Source of the DNA: Albugo candida
Lineage: Eukaryota; Oomycota; Peronosporomycetes; Albuginales
Assembly: GCA_040437565.1 (NCBI GenBank)
Contig: JBDOQK010000094.1
Coordinates: forward strand, 1-38,854
DNA: 38,854 nucleotides
Direction of reading: 5' to 3'
Of this stretch, positions 20,011 through 29,171 are shown piece after piece (the first letter of the stretch is position 1; every line of letters begins with the position of its first letter). The position numbers were made by a program, and so were the translations under genes. The notes beneath the pieces were generated by a model that searched no databases, was not told where the DNA came from, and was given only the letters and a program-made list of their open reading frames with translations.

Positions 20011-21254
20011 ATGTCATCCTCAGTGCAGGTCGCTCCCACCCGCATGTACGTGTGCTGTACGGAATCGATGAGCTGCAGACACAGCTAATACATATTTCTT
20101 CGCATTTGAACCCAACTCAGGTCACTCACAATATACAAAACCAAACGGGTCGGTGCTAAAAAAGGTATTCATTCATATCCGACACTTTTCGATACGAATT
20201 CAGCTCGTAGCTCGTACATCACTTTTTAGGCTTTGAGCTTTTGAAGAAAAAAGCGGATGCACTGAAAATGCGCTTTCAAGCAATGCTCCGTGAAATCCAA
20301 AAGGTGTACTTTCAAATGTAGAAAGATTGGGCTCAGAGAATTTGTTCATGTGTCAGACAAAAACAGCAATGTCCAATGAAGCAGCAGAAGCTTTTTTTTC
20401 ACTTACTCAGGCTCAATATGCAGCGGGAGATTTTCGTAATAAGGTGATCGAATCAGTTACGACGGCAGAAATTCGTATGCGGAATCGGATTGATAATGTC
20501 GCTGGAGTGAAACTCCCGGTGTTCACAGAGGTCGAAGTCAGCCGCGATAAGTCTGACAATATCGGTCTGTCGGGTGGTGGAGGAAAAATCCAGCTATGTC
20601 GAGAAAAGTTTCGAACTCTGCTCAGTGCTCTCATCAAATTGGCATCTTTACAGGTTGGAGCCTGAAAATGAGATACGTTTGCGTTTCTTACAGCTTTTTC
20701 ATGAGAAGACTTCTTTTCTTACATTGGATGAAGCTCTGAAAGTCACAAATCGCAGAGTCAACGCACTTGACAATGTATTATCCACATTTGTTCTCTTGTC
20801 ACATATTTTGAACAAACTTTCCTCGTGTAGGTAACAATCCCGCGCATCGAAACTACAATTTCTTACATCAGTAGAGAACTGGACGAATTGGAGCGGGAGG
20901 ATTTCGTGAGGTCAGAAATATGTGTGTGTTTCTATAGACTTGGTCATTTATCGACATATATTGAACAGGATCAAAAAAGTACAAGCGAATAAAATCCTCC
21001 AGCAAAAACAAGAGATTTTGAAGCAAATCACACCAAAGAACACTCCTGACGGTATGAACACTAGTGCTTCATGGCTATATTTCCTTCTGATTCGGGTGAA
21101 TTTAGACATTACGGAAGTATTAGTTCATTCTGGAGGATATGCCAACAATCCAAGCAATCCTTTCGATCAGGACGATCCATTTGGCAACGTCACTTCGGAT
21201 CGCGACATATTGGCGCCATACGAAATGGCATCTGATGTCGACATCATTTTTTAG
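20011..21254 (+). CDS. VMA8: V-type H+-ATPase subunit D, 8 exons
   Basis: This is the central rotor stalk subunit of the V1 sector, which couples ATP hydrolysis to proton pumping in acidic compartments. My exons are 20011-20045, 20121-20164, 20230-20303, 20357-20653, 20709-20774, 20831-20910, 20969-21051 and 21106-21254. All seven introns are GT-AG and 53-75 bases long. Together they give 828 bases, 275 residues, in frame throughout. The start MSSSVQVAPTRM and the following KRVGAKKGFELLKKKADALK, FSLTQAQYAAGDFRNKVIES, NRIDNVAGVKLPVF, LASLQTSFLTLDEALKVTN and ETTISYISRELDELERED are hallmark family motifs. It ends SDVDIIF, like the usual DEDIIF. Slightly longer than the usual 245-260 residues because of an N, P and D-rich stretch before the end. 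The last exon appears again after the following gap as an assembly duplicate. Confidence 0.95.
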
Positions 21255-21723
21255 TATTGCCTGTCTACATTTGTAATTCTGTAAATAAGTGGCTTGAACC
21301 ATTTCCTTTAAAATGAGTGATAATATTAGCGAAAAGCGCAACTCAAATAGTGATGACACCAGCNNNNNNNNNNNNNNNNNNNNNNNNNNNNNNNNNNNNN
21401 NNNNNNNNNNNNNNNNNNNNNNNNNNNNNNNNNNNNNNNNNNNNNNNNNNNNNNNNNNNNNNNAGACATTACGGAAGTATTAGTTCATTCTGGAGGATAT
21501 GCCAACAATCCAAGCAATCCTTTCGATCAGGACGATCCATTTGGCAACGTCACTTCGGACCGCGACATATTGGCGCCATACGAAATGGCATCTGATGTCG
21601 ACATCATTTTTTAGTATTGCCTGTCTACATTTGTAATTCTGTAAATAAGTGGCTTGAACCATTTCCTTTAAAATGAGTGATAATATTAGCGAAAAGCGCA
21701 ACTCAAATAGTGATGACACCAGC
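21104..21723. repeat. 260-bp direct duplication around an N gap
   Basis: Bases 21104-21363 and 21464-21723 are the same apart from T at 21200 versus C at 21560. They flank the 100-N run 21364-21463. Each carries the last exon of the V-ATPase gene and the first 17 codons of the zinc-finger gene. An unmerged overlap, perhaps of two alleles, is more likely than a true duplication. Confidence 0.85.
21364..21463. other. assembly gap with duplicated flanks
   Basis: A run of exactly 100 N. See the 260-bp flank duplication with a single base difference. Confidence 0.95.
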
Positions 21724-22449
21724 GATCAGATTTCTCTAGACGAACGCATCAAACAATTAGAAGCTGAGTTGGATGTTTCCGAATCTAGTAGTGAAGAGAG
21801 CGATACTGAAAGCAGCGATTGCGGTGAGAGCGGCTCCGGGAAACAATGTAGTGATCATGAAATATTAAAGCGATCAGACAAGCCACAAGATGATGTTATA
21901 TGCTCGTCTATGTACGCAAATGATCGCGTCGAAGGACTGCATCCACAGCAACTACCTAAACCAACCTGCAATCTCGCAGGTAAGCGAAAACCGCCACTTC
22001 ATTCGCCCATTCAATTGCCAAAAAGAGTCCCGTTTGCATGTCGGCCATGCGGTTTTATTGGCGAAGATATACAAGAATTTGATCAGCATCAGAAATCATC
22101 AGCACATCTTAATCAATGCAAAGCAGTAGAGAATGAGTGGAGCTGTGGAATTTGCGTCAAACAGTTTACCAGTAAAAGCCAATTAGAAGAACATAAGAAG
22201 GGAAAGTGGCATCGACAACGCGCTAGTCAACGTCGAGAACGCCACTATGTCAAAGTGTGTTATGACTTTGTACGAGGAAATTGTTTTCGGGGGGAAGCTT
22301 GTGATTTTGAGCATAGGGAAACGAAAGCGATGAATTCGGAGCGTAGGCTCGGTGTAAAGAAGAAGCGAGTATGTAAGGAATTCACAGACGATCAAACGTG
22401 TCGCTTTGGTGATCGCTGTGTGTTTCTTCATCCACTAAATACAGCTTGA
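21673..22449 (+). CDS. mixed C2H2/U1-type and CCCH zinc-finger protein
   Basis: A single exon of 258 residues. The N-terminal 65 residues are acidic and serine rich, with a short coiled-coil-like stretch (DERIKQLEAELD). Two C2H2/U1-like fingers follow at about 120-145 (CRPCGFIGEDIQEFDQHQKSSAH) and 158-180 (CGICVKQFTSKSQLEEHKKGKWH). Two CCCH fingers come next, at about 196-214 (CYDFVRGNCFRGEACDFEH) and 236-254 (CKEFTDDQTCRFGDRCVFLH). Such combinations bind RNA, so a role in pre-mRNA processing in the nucleus is likely but inferred. Splicing factors and the ZC3H family show similar layouts. The start follows the V-ATPase stop by 58 bases (counted past the gap). The first 17 codons also appear before the gap as an assembly duplicate. 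The stop lies 2 bases from the stop of the opposite-strand phosducin-like gene. Confidence 0.85.
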   Translation: MSDNISEKRNSNSDDTSDQISLDERIKQLEAELDVSESSSEESDTESSDCGESGSGKQCSDHEILKRSDKPQDDVICSSMYANDRVEGLHPQQLPKPTCNLAGKRKPPLHSPIQLPKRVPFACRPCGFIGEDIQEFDQHQKSSAHLNQCKAVENEWSCGICVKQFTSKSQLEEHKKGKWHRQRASQRRERHYVKVCYDFVRGNCFRGEACDFEHRETKAMNSERRLGVKKKRVCKEFTDDQTCRFGDRCVFLHPLNTA

Positions 22450-22451
22450 AT

Positions 22452-23482
22452 CTAGACGTGATCTATAATGAATTTCTCAAGCTTTCGCTGCGTGAATTCG
22501 CCATTCAATTTCTCAAACATATTCACATAAGTTTCCACCAGCTCACTTTTATGGTACACTAGGAACACAGGCAAATCGGAGATTGAGAATGTTTTGTCTG
22601 CGTCGTGAGCCAACATCGCGAGTATCTACAAATAGTGCTCAGTGACAAATATGTGTATGTAGAGTGTACATGCCTGTATTTTTGGATGTAAATTGGCGAT
22701 TCGTTCGAGATGATTGTTTATCAGCTCGCAAGCGTAATTATCTGGATGATACAGATGCACGAGCGCGATTTCCCCTTCTTTCGCCGCATTGATACTATCT
22801 ACAAAATCGATCGGAGAAATGAATTTGAGACTTCCAAATTGTCTACGGATTGAATAAGATAAATGATTTCGTTCATTTTGCATGCTTCTGAGGTAGAGTG
22901 AACCTGCATTGAGCACGTTGTTGTAACTGGAATAACCGCTTTTCATTATAAACGCTCAAAACTTGAGGTAAGAGGGGATCAAATTCCTCGTCCGAGCTCT
23001 GCGAATCATTCAAATACTCCGGCTTAACAGCCCCTTTTGCAATTCGAAGTAAAATGTTCTCTCGTTCCATTTCTTTTGATTCTCGCTAGCAAATACGATT
23101 AGAGGTGGATCATGGACATTTCCCAATGTCAGTATCTTACTTCAAGTTGTCGATTTTTTGTGTACATTTTGTGATCGCGAATCACACCTTTAGGACCAGT
23201 GTTTCCAGATCGAAATTCTCGATAGAATTTTTTCCCCGATTGGCCCCAAGAAGTACTATCCGCAATATCTGCTTGCGCCCATGGACCCGCAGGATCGCGT
23301 ACGGAGCGGACTTTAATGTCTTGATCATCAGCGCTGTGTAAATGACTTGAGAGCTAAATAAAGATTCCAATACATGTGCGCTACCTCTCTATCGACTCTT
23401 CCGAATCGGATGCAATTGTACGATTGATCTGATCAGGATCAAGATCTTCCAATACATTGTGTACCGTAAAAAAGCGTTCCAT
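22452..23482 (-). CDS. phosducin-like protein, 5 exons
   Basis: Phosducin-like proteins bind G-protein beta-gamma and assist the CCT chaperonin in folding Gbeta. My exons, in transcript order, are 23385-23482, 23141-23333, 23086 boundary to 22937 (22937-23085), 22674-22887 and 22452-22625. They total 828 bases, 275 residues, in frame. The N-terminal half holds the family motif NTGPKGVIRDHK and a charged helix (RQLERESKEMEREN). The C-terminal thioredoxin-like domain holds RQFGSLKFISPIDFVDSI, IALVHLYHPDNYACELINNH, and SDLPVFLVYHKSELVETYV. This fits PhLP1/phosducin better than PhLP2/3. The last intron (22626-22673) has a GC donor. The intron at 22888-22936 (49 bases) could instead be read as a 16-base GT-AG interval. 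Both keep the frame. The gene is divergent to the DEAD-box helicase 235 bases away. Confidence 0.85.
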
Positions 23483-23717
23483 TTCGAAAAGCTTTCTTTG
23501 CGCCTCTCCGGATAAGTCTCAAACCTTGCAGATTTAATATCGCTGAAGAAAAGTGAACGGGCTAATACGTCTGTGACAGCTCTCCATGCGGGCAAACTGA
23601 TTGACTCGGCTACCTTCCCATGAAGCTCAGACTAGAGTGTACCACATCAGTGTAGCTGGTGTACCCTCCATCTATATTAGGCCAAATCCGAAATTGTACT
23701 GTCACCAACCAATTCGA

Positions 23718-25835
23718 ATGTTACAATCAAAAATGATCTCTTCAATGCGCAGAGCCGCAACACGGCAATCGCGTAGCATCATTTCGCGTGGTATCCCGAC
23801 AACGTTGCAACTTTCTCACAGTAGACAATATGATATCAAATCCGCTTCAATAACGCAAGAAAAGGCTTACTCTACCGGCACAACTCTGCAATCTCTAAGT
23901 AGCTCATTTGAAGCATTCGATTTTGAAAATGACGACTTAGAAGAACTTCCTAAGAAACGTTTATCCGCAGAATTCGATGGCAAAAAACCTATCACAGAGT
24001 TTGGGCTTTCTGAAACACTTCTCAGTAATCTCAAGAAAGCTGGAATTACAGATTTATTCCCTGTGCAAGTCCAGTCGTTCTCTACGATGATGGAAGGAGT
24101 CGATCTAGTTGGCCGATCCAAAACGGGATCCGGAAAGACTCTTGCATTTGGCTTACCTATTATCGAAAAACTACTCTCACGATCCGGCTCGAGAAGAAAC
24201 CCTGGAGCTTTGATCCTGCTACCAACTAGAGAATTAGCCACTCAAGTCTCGTCAGAGCTGAGTAGATTATCTCCTCAGCTCAAGACAGTAACCATTGTAG
24301 GAGGTGTTCCATACCATACCCAAGAGAGTCGAATCCGAGCTGGTGTCGACATTGTTGTTGGCACACCTGGGCGTATAATGGATCTGTTTGAGAAGAAAAC
24401 ACTATCGTTCGAAGATGTTCAATTCACTGTTTTAGATGAAGCCGATATGATGTTAAAATTTGGATTCCAAGAGGCCGTAGAGACAATTTTGTCTTGGGTA
24501 CCGGAAACACGTCAATGTGTCATGTGGTCAGCTACATTCCCAAAATGGGTCACTTCATTGACTAAAAAATATCTTAAAGATGCGGTGACGATCGATTTGG
24601 TTGGAAGCGAAGAAGCACACGTTCCAACTACGGTTAGTCACAAAGCTATCAATGTTCCTTTAAATCATCGAGTTGTGGCTTTACAACGAATATTGGAAAA
24701 ATTTGCATCTCAAGGGCAATCGCTTGTTTTCACAGAGACCAAACACGAAGCAAATGAGATAGCAAATGGATTGGATGGATGTAATGTGCAAGCACTCCAT
24801 GGAGACTTGTCTCAGGGTGTTCGCGCATCAACTATGCAAGATTTCCGAAAAGGAATTGTAAAAACATTGGCCTGTACCGATATTGCGGCACGTGGTCTTG
24901 ATATCGCAAATGTTGATCTGGTTGTGCATTATCGACTTCCAAATGATCGAGAGAATTTCGTGCATCGTGCAGGACGAACGGGCCGTGCAGGGAAATCAGG
25001 AACAAGTATCGTCTTCTTTGAGAATCAAGAGTATCGAGATATCAAAGATCTTGAAAATCGATTCAAAATTCAGTTTGCTCATGCGGCTGCGCCGGACGCT
25101 GATGATTTCCGTGACTCAAAAATAAAAGAAGTAACCAAACGACTACAGAAAGTATCCGACAAATCTTCTGATTTTCTGTCTGATGAAGCAACAAAATTGT
25201 ATGAAGCACATGGAATTCGAATTTTTAGTGCCGCTTTGAATTTACTTTGTGGGTTTGATAAAGGAAACACACTTTCCGTATCAATGCTTACTGGGAAATC
25301 CAACATGCTTACAATCCAGGTTGATGGTCTGACTTCAGTGAGTCAAGTGTCTGAGCTGTTACAAAGCGCTATTGGGGTCGCAGCTCAACGCGATATCGTA
25401 TCTGTCAACAAGAAATTCATAGTCGATATCCCATACTCGAGCTTTACTCAGCTACAGGAATCATTGCAAAACAATAACGTGGATGGAGTAACGGTGTCTC
25501 GAGTAACAGAACTTCCTCATATCACGTTACCACTAGGTGCAGAACGTCGATTTGGAAGTGGTCGTTATGGGGACAATAACTCTGGTTTTAGCGGTGGTCG
25601 TTATGGAGGAAACAGCTCTGGTTATGGTGGTGGTCGATACGGAGGGAGCAGATCTGGTTACGGTGGTGGCGATCGAGGCTTTAAGGACCGCAATCATCGT
25701 CGAAATGACTCTGGTGGCTCGAGAAACGGCAGATTTCGTTCAGGATCGTCTAATTCATGGGATAGCACGGACTCCCATCGAGACTCTTCACGTTCTGGAC
25801 GATCACACAAAAAACGAGATTCATTCGAGTGGTAG
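23718..25835 (+). CDS. DEAD-box RNA helicase with GUCT-like region and RGG tail, probably mitochondrial
   Basis: About 705 residues, ATP-dependent RNA unwinding or remodelling. All core motifs are visible: a Q-motif region (ITEFGLSETLL, PVQVQSF), SKTGSGKT at about 134-141, PTRELA, VGTPGR, DEAD (VLDEADMML), SATF, HGDL, ARGLDI and HRAGRTGRAG. A domain like GUCT follows (SAALNLLCGFDKGNTLSVSMLTG), as in DDX21 and plant RH3/PMH helicases. The tail is rich in Gly, Arg and Ser with GGRYGG repeats for RNA binding. The start is placed at the ATG of MLQSKMISSMRRAATRQ. The next 35 residues are basic and lack acids, a typical mitochondrial presequence. Mitochondrial intron splicing or ribosome assembly is inferred by analogy with plant PMH1/2. 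The frame is open 39 codons further upstream without an ATG. Confidence 0.93.
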   Translation: MLQSKMISSMRRAATRQSRSIISRGIPTTLQLSHSRQYDIKSASITQEKAYSTGTTLQSLSSSFEAFDFENDDLEELPKKRLSAEFDGKKPITEFGLSETLLSNLKKAGITDLFPVQVQSFSTMMEGVDLVGRSKTGSGKTLAFGLPIIEKLLSRSGSRRNPGALILLPTRELATQVSSELSRLSPQLKTVTIVGGVPYHTQESRIRAGVDIVVGTPGRIMDLFEKKTLSFEDVQFTVLDEADMMLKFGFQEAVETILSWVPETRQCVMWSATFPKWVTSLTKKYLKDAVTIDLVGSEEAHVPTTVSHKAINVPLNHRVVALQRILEKFASQGQSLVFTETKHEANEIANGLDGCNVQALHGDLSQGVRASTMQDFRKGIVKTLACTDIAARGLDIANVDLVVHYRLPNDRENFVHRAGRTGRAGKSGTSIVFFENQEYRDIKDLENRFKIQFAHAAAPDADDFRDSKIKEVTKRLQKVSDKSSDFLSDEATKLYEAHGIRIFSAALNLLCGFDKGNTLSVSMLTGKSNMLTIQVDGLTSVSQVSELLQSAIGVAAQRDIVSVNKKFIVDIPYSSFTQLQESLQNNNVDGVTVSRVTELPHITLPLGAERRFGSGRYGDNNSGFSGGRYGGNSSGYGGGRYGGSRSGYGGGDRGFKDRNHRRNDSGGSRNGRFRSGSSNSWDSTDSHRDSSRSGRSHKKRDSFEW

Positions 25836-25906
25836 CATTGTCAGCAAAAAGACTTTTTTACATCCACAGAGAATTGTTTTTCTTTGTATTGTAAACATTT
25901 GATATG

Positions 25907-25912
25907 AATAAA
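25907..25912 (+). terminator. polyadenylation signal of the DEAD-box gene
   Basis: AATAAA 72 bases after the stop codon, followed by an AT-rich stretch. It lies before the stop of the convergent PX-like gene, so the two 3' ends nearly touch. Confidence 0.5.
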
Positions 25913-25953
25913 AGTATGCAACATACACTCAAAATAGTACTGCAATTATATGA

Positions 25954-26664
25954 CTACTGCTCCGGATCTGAGAATCCTCTGTGTCGAATTGCGATTGAAT
26001 TCTTTGATGGTGACGAGGAAGCGGATCGGATGGATTTTCGAAGTTGAATTCTATCCTGACGCGTCTTTCGACACGGAAGCAGCATATCGGAATCGTCCGC
26101 AAGAGCTCGTTGTAGCGAAGTGGATGGGAGTCGTAAGAATTGTGTCAAAATTCGCTCAGCTTGACCATTCGCTTTGCAATATTGTGTGTGATTGACCACG
26201 ATTTTCATTACATCGCGTAGAAAATGACTAAGGTCTAACGCTTGAGCCGCTCCATAACGTTGTGGATCGAGACCCAGCAGTGACTTTGTGGCAGGCGCTT
26301 TGAATTCTTTAAGTGTGTTGAGAAATGGAGCGCAGTTGTGACAATTGGAACACTCGGCTAAAAGTGTGTTTCTTAGACGTTTGAACTCCTCATACTCGCG
26401 AGATGCGTTGTATGCGGTTCCAGTGATTTGATTACAAGTTTCAACGTCAAAAATAAACTGACATTTGCTTCGTGATTTGACTGGTTTTTCTCGGATATAA
26501 AAGCGTAAAAGCTGGACAGAAAATGGACAGGTGTCTTGTTGATGTGACTGTAAAGGCACCGAATATTTGAGAAAAGATCGCTCTTGCTCACGTTCAAAGC
26601 GAGCCTTGCGTGTTTTTTCTAGCGCCGCGTTTGTTATCAGGTACGAAGCTGATTGATCCAACAT
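25954..26664 (-). CDS. PX-domain-like protein
   Basis: A single exon of 236 residues, starting at MLDQSASYLI. The 13 codons before it lack an ATG. The core, about residues 50-180, has the shape of a PX phosphoinositide-binding domain: a beta-rich start (VQLLRFYIREKP, CQFIFDVETCN), a REYEEFKRLRNTLL helix where PX domains have RYSEF, and a long helical end (ALDLSHFLRDVMKIVVNHTQYC). A CxxC pair (CSNCHNC) sits in the loop where PX domains have their proline-rich segment, which is unusual. The C-terminus is Arg and Ser rich. Membrane targeting through PI3P is an inference. The family call is by eye and moderate. The gene converges with the DEAD-box gene, with 118 bases between coding ends. Confidence 0.5.
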   Translation of the reverse strand: MLDQSASYLITNAALEKTRKARFEREQERSFLKYSVPLQSHQQDTCPFSVQLLRFYIREKPVKSRSKCQFIFDVETCNQITGTAYNASREYEEFKRLRNTLLAECSNCHNCAPFLNTLKEFKAPATKSLLGLDPQRYGAAQALDLSHFLRDVMKIVVNHTQYCKANGQAERILTQFLRLPSTSLQRALADDSDMLLPCRKTRQDRIQLRKSIRSASSSPSKNSIAIRHRGFSDPEQ

Positions 26665-27055
26665 GCTCGTAGTCGTAAATCTCAAAATGAGAGATTCCGT
26701 CAAACATACTTTTTATCCTAAGACGCGTCTTGTAAACAACATTGACCTATTCGTACTACCACTATTGTGTAGCTTATTCGTGACTTCCACCTCCCTGTCG
26801 AGAATCTAGAACCACGCGAAAGTAGTACGAAAGGAAAAACTGTGAGCCTCTGTGCTTCCATTCCTTAGGCCGTCCTCGGACGTATTTCACAAATATTCGA
26901 TTCTGTATACTGCGCACAACGTTGGGAATCCTTACGCATAGAATGACAACAAATGTCACAGGTGATGAGAGCACATAAAACGTGCTGTGGGGATGCGTTT
27001 GGTCAGTTGGTTAGCGAACGCACGTTCGATATTTTGGCTGAGCTTTTAGTAGTCT
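26665..27055. other. intergenic, no gene seen
   Basis: 391 bases between the PX-like gene and the next gene, both on the minus strand. Only short chance frames. A tRNA-like GGTCAGTTGGTTAGCG at about 27000 has no matching acceptor or anticodon stem. Confidence 0.5.
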
Positions 27056-27850
27056 TTACCTAAGCAGATTCGCCTCACTTAGCGGAAAAGGAATTAAAGG
27101 TTCTTCTACGACTAATTCCATGTGTTCTTCAATTGTTTTGCGCTTATGAGCGAATACAAACTGATAAGCGGTCAACTGAGCAAAGAATGTGCCAGTGAAA
27201 TAATTCACAATGTGCGCGACTTCCGATATCGTGAAGGCAGTCTCCACATTGAATGCAGGGTCTCCATCTGAAGCTGCGTTTGCCATTTCATTCCCATCCT
27301 CGCCGCTTGATCCCACGCACGTCTGAAGCGCTTCCTTTTCGACCGCTTGTACCTCAGCGTTCTCGTGAATCAGCTGACGGAATAATCCGTACACAGCTTC
27401 TAGAGAAGGGAAAATCTCACTCAGAATGTCGACATGCTGACTGTTGTCTTTTGGGAAATGCGTGGGGGTCACTGCGTACTTGAAAAGTCGATTGATTAAT
27501 ATCATAAATCTGACGATTTTCCCTGTCGGTCGCAATCTGATTTCTTCGCACGCAAACTGTAATCCGTGAAACATAAGCTCCACGTACACGCTACTACGAG
27601 GATTATCAATGAAATGCTCAATCTCCAAAAGTTGCTGTAAGGCGCGAAATGTTTCTTGATCTTTTTCTGAACAAGTCGCCTCCACGAGCTGTTCCACAAA
27701 AGCGATCCATTTATCGAGTTGGAAAATCGGCGCAAACGCAAATATGTCGTTTGGAGACAGAAAGAGCGTCGAATGTGCTGTGGAGGTGTCGTTACGAGCT
27801 GCAGCTTGGGAAGTTTGACTTTTGTTGCGACAAGCGGATGATTTGCTCAT
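27056..27850 (-). CDS. flagellar C1a-32/CFAP119-like protein
   Basis: A single exon of 264 residues. The N-terminus is polar. The middle is helical (VEQLVEATCSEKDQETFRALQQLL, VYVELMFHGLQFACEEIRL). The C-terminal part reads FTISEVAHIVNYFTGTFFAQLTAYQFVF, followed by a PLIPFPL end. This helix pattern, with the motif 'F-x2-x-V-x2-I-x2-Y ... Y-x-F-x-F', resembles the C1a-32 subunit of the central-pair C1a projection (CFAP119, C16orf93), which acts in motile cilia. Zoospores of an oomycete would need it. The match is to the family pattern from memory, so confidence is moderate. The start codon lies 76 bases from the CAP/Srv2 stop on the same strand, a short interval for two separate transcripts. 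Confidence 0.45.
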   Translation of the reverse strand: MSKSSACRNKSQTSQAAARNDTSTAHSTLFLSPNDIFAFAPIFQLDKWIAFVEQLVEATCSEKDQETFRALQQLLEIEHFIDNPRSSVYVELMFHGLQFACEEIRLRPTGKIVRFMILINRLFKYAVTPTHFPKDNSQHVDILSEIFPSLEAVYGLFRQLIHENAEVQAVEKEALQTCVGSSGEDGNEMANAASDGDPAFNVETAFTISEVAHIVNYFTGTFFAQLTAYQFVFAHKRKTIEEHMELVVEEPLIPFPLSEANLLR

Positions 27851-27926
27851 ACGTTTTTATTATTTTGCTCTGTTTATAAAAATCTTTTACGATAAGGCAC
27901 AGCGACACTATCGGACAATTGATTTC

Positions 27927-29171
27927 TTAACTCGAATACAGATCAGAGACTTCAGAACTTATGGAGAGCTCTTTTGTGATACGATGAACAAATTGTTCAG
28001 GAAGTGGTCTTTCGATCATTTCATCGCTTCCGGGTCCAGATGGTAACGACACATTCATTTCCGAGCTTTTTGACGTGATGAAGTTCACTTCACGACCTTC
28101 CCAGGAAACATACACAATGCAACCATCCGTCTTATCGATCGCAACAGAGGGGACGATCCCTTTGCACTGTGCTTGAATGCTTTTCGAATTGATAATTTCC
28201 AAGCTTGACACTACGTTATCGAATAAGAGTTTGGTTGTCTTACAGGAATCCAAGGTGATAGTATTCACTTTGCCTTCTATGACGATACTCGCGTCTGTGC
28301 ATCCGAAAATGTATACTTTCTGTCGCAAATGTGTGTCGCTGACTGTTGTGACATTATCGTGTTGATACTCAATAAACCAATTGTCACTTCGTTTCTCGCA
28401 TGTTGCAGTCTTTGTAGTTGGGATTGCCTTCAGGTCGTTCGGTTTAATAGTACTTTTCTTCACTTCTGACGCATTTTCCACTTTGGTTGACACGTTCTTT
28501 GTGACTTGTGTTGATGCTGATTTTGTATAAGAGTTTACATCCTGACCGTGTACATTCCATTGCAAACCTTTGCCGTGATGATTTTTGACATATTCCATCA
28601 AAGCAACCAAAAGACTTTTAAATGTCGATACAAATTCAATTTGGCTCGGATCAGTAGCTTTATATTCGATACGAATTTTATTGCCCCAGAAATCGGAACC
28701 TCCAATATACGACTCGACAAATGCTTTAGGGGCTGCTTCCTCGCAAACCCATCCAAGTGTCTGTATTCCTTCATTCACCATCTTGACATGATTCGGATTT
28801 TCTCGAGCATTGTTTCGCAATGTTCCCATTTCTTTCAAACAAATTTGTATTCCGCTGAGAAGCTCAGAAGTGAGTTGAGAAGGCTTTCGACATTCACTCG
28901 CCATTACAATGAAATCGCGTTGCACTTTAAATGCCTTTTGAGTGATTTCTCCCAATTTCCGAATATCATCGCCCAAAGGATCGCAGCTTTTGATAAATGG
29001 TGGGAGATGTTGAGCGACTAAATCGTCGTACGCGCAAATGCTGGGGTCCACAGAGGTTTTGGAAGCGGGGGGTTGAACCACAGGCGTATTTAAGCCAACT
29101 TTATCTTCCACAAGCTTGAGTCGCTCAGTCAGAGTCTGCAGTAATTGCTGGAGGGGCTGGACTGCTTCCAT
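27927..29171 (-). CDS. CAP1: adenylyl cyclase-associated protein (CAP/Srv2), actin monomer recycler
   Basis: 414 residues, single exon from the ATG of MEAVQPLQQLLQ. CAP accelerates cofilin-driven actin turnover and recharges ADP-actin. The N-terminal helix (LLQTLTERLKLVEDKVG) is the oligomerising segment. The helical folded domain follows (LPPFIKSCDPLGDDIRKL, GWVCEEAAPKAFVESYIGGSDFWGNKI). A lysine-rich linker with little proline replaces the usual polyproline and WH2 stretch. The C-terminal beta-helix (CARP) domain holds VYIFGCTDASIVIEGKVNTITLDSC, DNVVSSLEIINSKSIQAQC, and EMNVSLP, and ends EVSDLYSS. The long upstream frame extension (51 more codons, hydrophobic) is not part of the family. The family's usual length is 450-530, so this is a compact version with a reduced linker. 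Actin regulation matters for hyphal growth and zoospore cleavage. Confidence 0.95.
   Translation of the reverse strand: MEAVQPLQQLLQTLTERLKLVEDKVGLNTPVVQPPASKTSVDPSICAYDDLVAQHLPPFIKSCDPLGDDIRKLGEITQKAFKVQRDFIVMASECRKPSQLTSELLSGIQICLKEMGTLRNNARENPNHVKMVNEGIQTLGWVCEEAAPKAFVESYIGGSDFWGNKIRIEYKATDPSQIEFVSTFKSLLVALMEYVKNHHGKGLQWNVHGQDVNSYTKSASTQVTKNVSTKVENASEVKKSTIKPNDLKAIPTTKTATCEKRSDNWFIEYQHDNVTTVSDTHLRQKVYIFGCTDASIVIEGKVNTITLDSCKTTKLLFDNVVSSLEIINSKSIQAQCKGIVPSVAIDKTDGCIVYVSWEGREVNFITSKSSEMNVSLPSGPGSDEMIERPLPEQFVHRITKELSISSEVSDLYSS

Noticed and set aside
23601-23717. A 39-residue N-terminal extension of the DEAD-box helicase
   Set aside because: The stretch opens with TTG and has no ATG; the first ATG at 23718 starts a good targeting peptide.
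26990-27050. tRNA-like GGTCAGTTGGTTAGCG
   Set aside because: No fitting acceptor stem, anticodon arm or T-loop can be laid around it.
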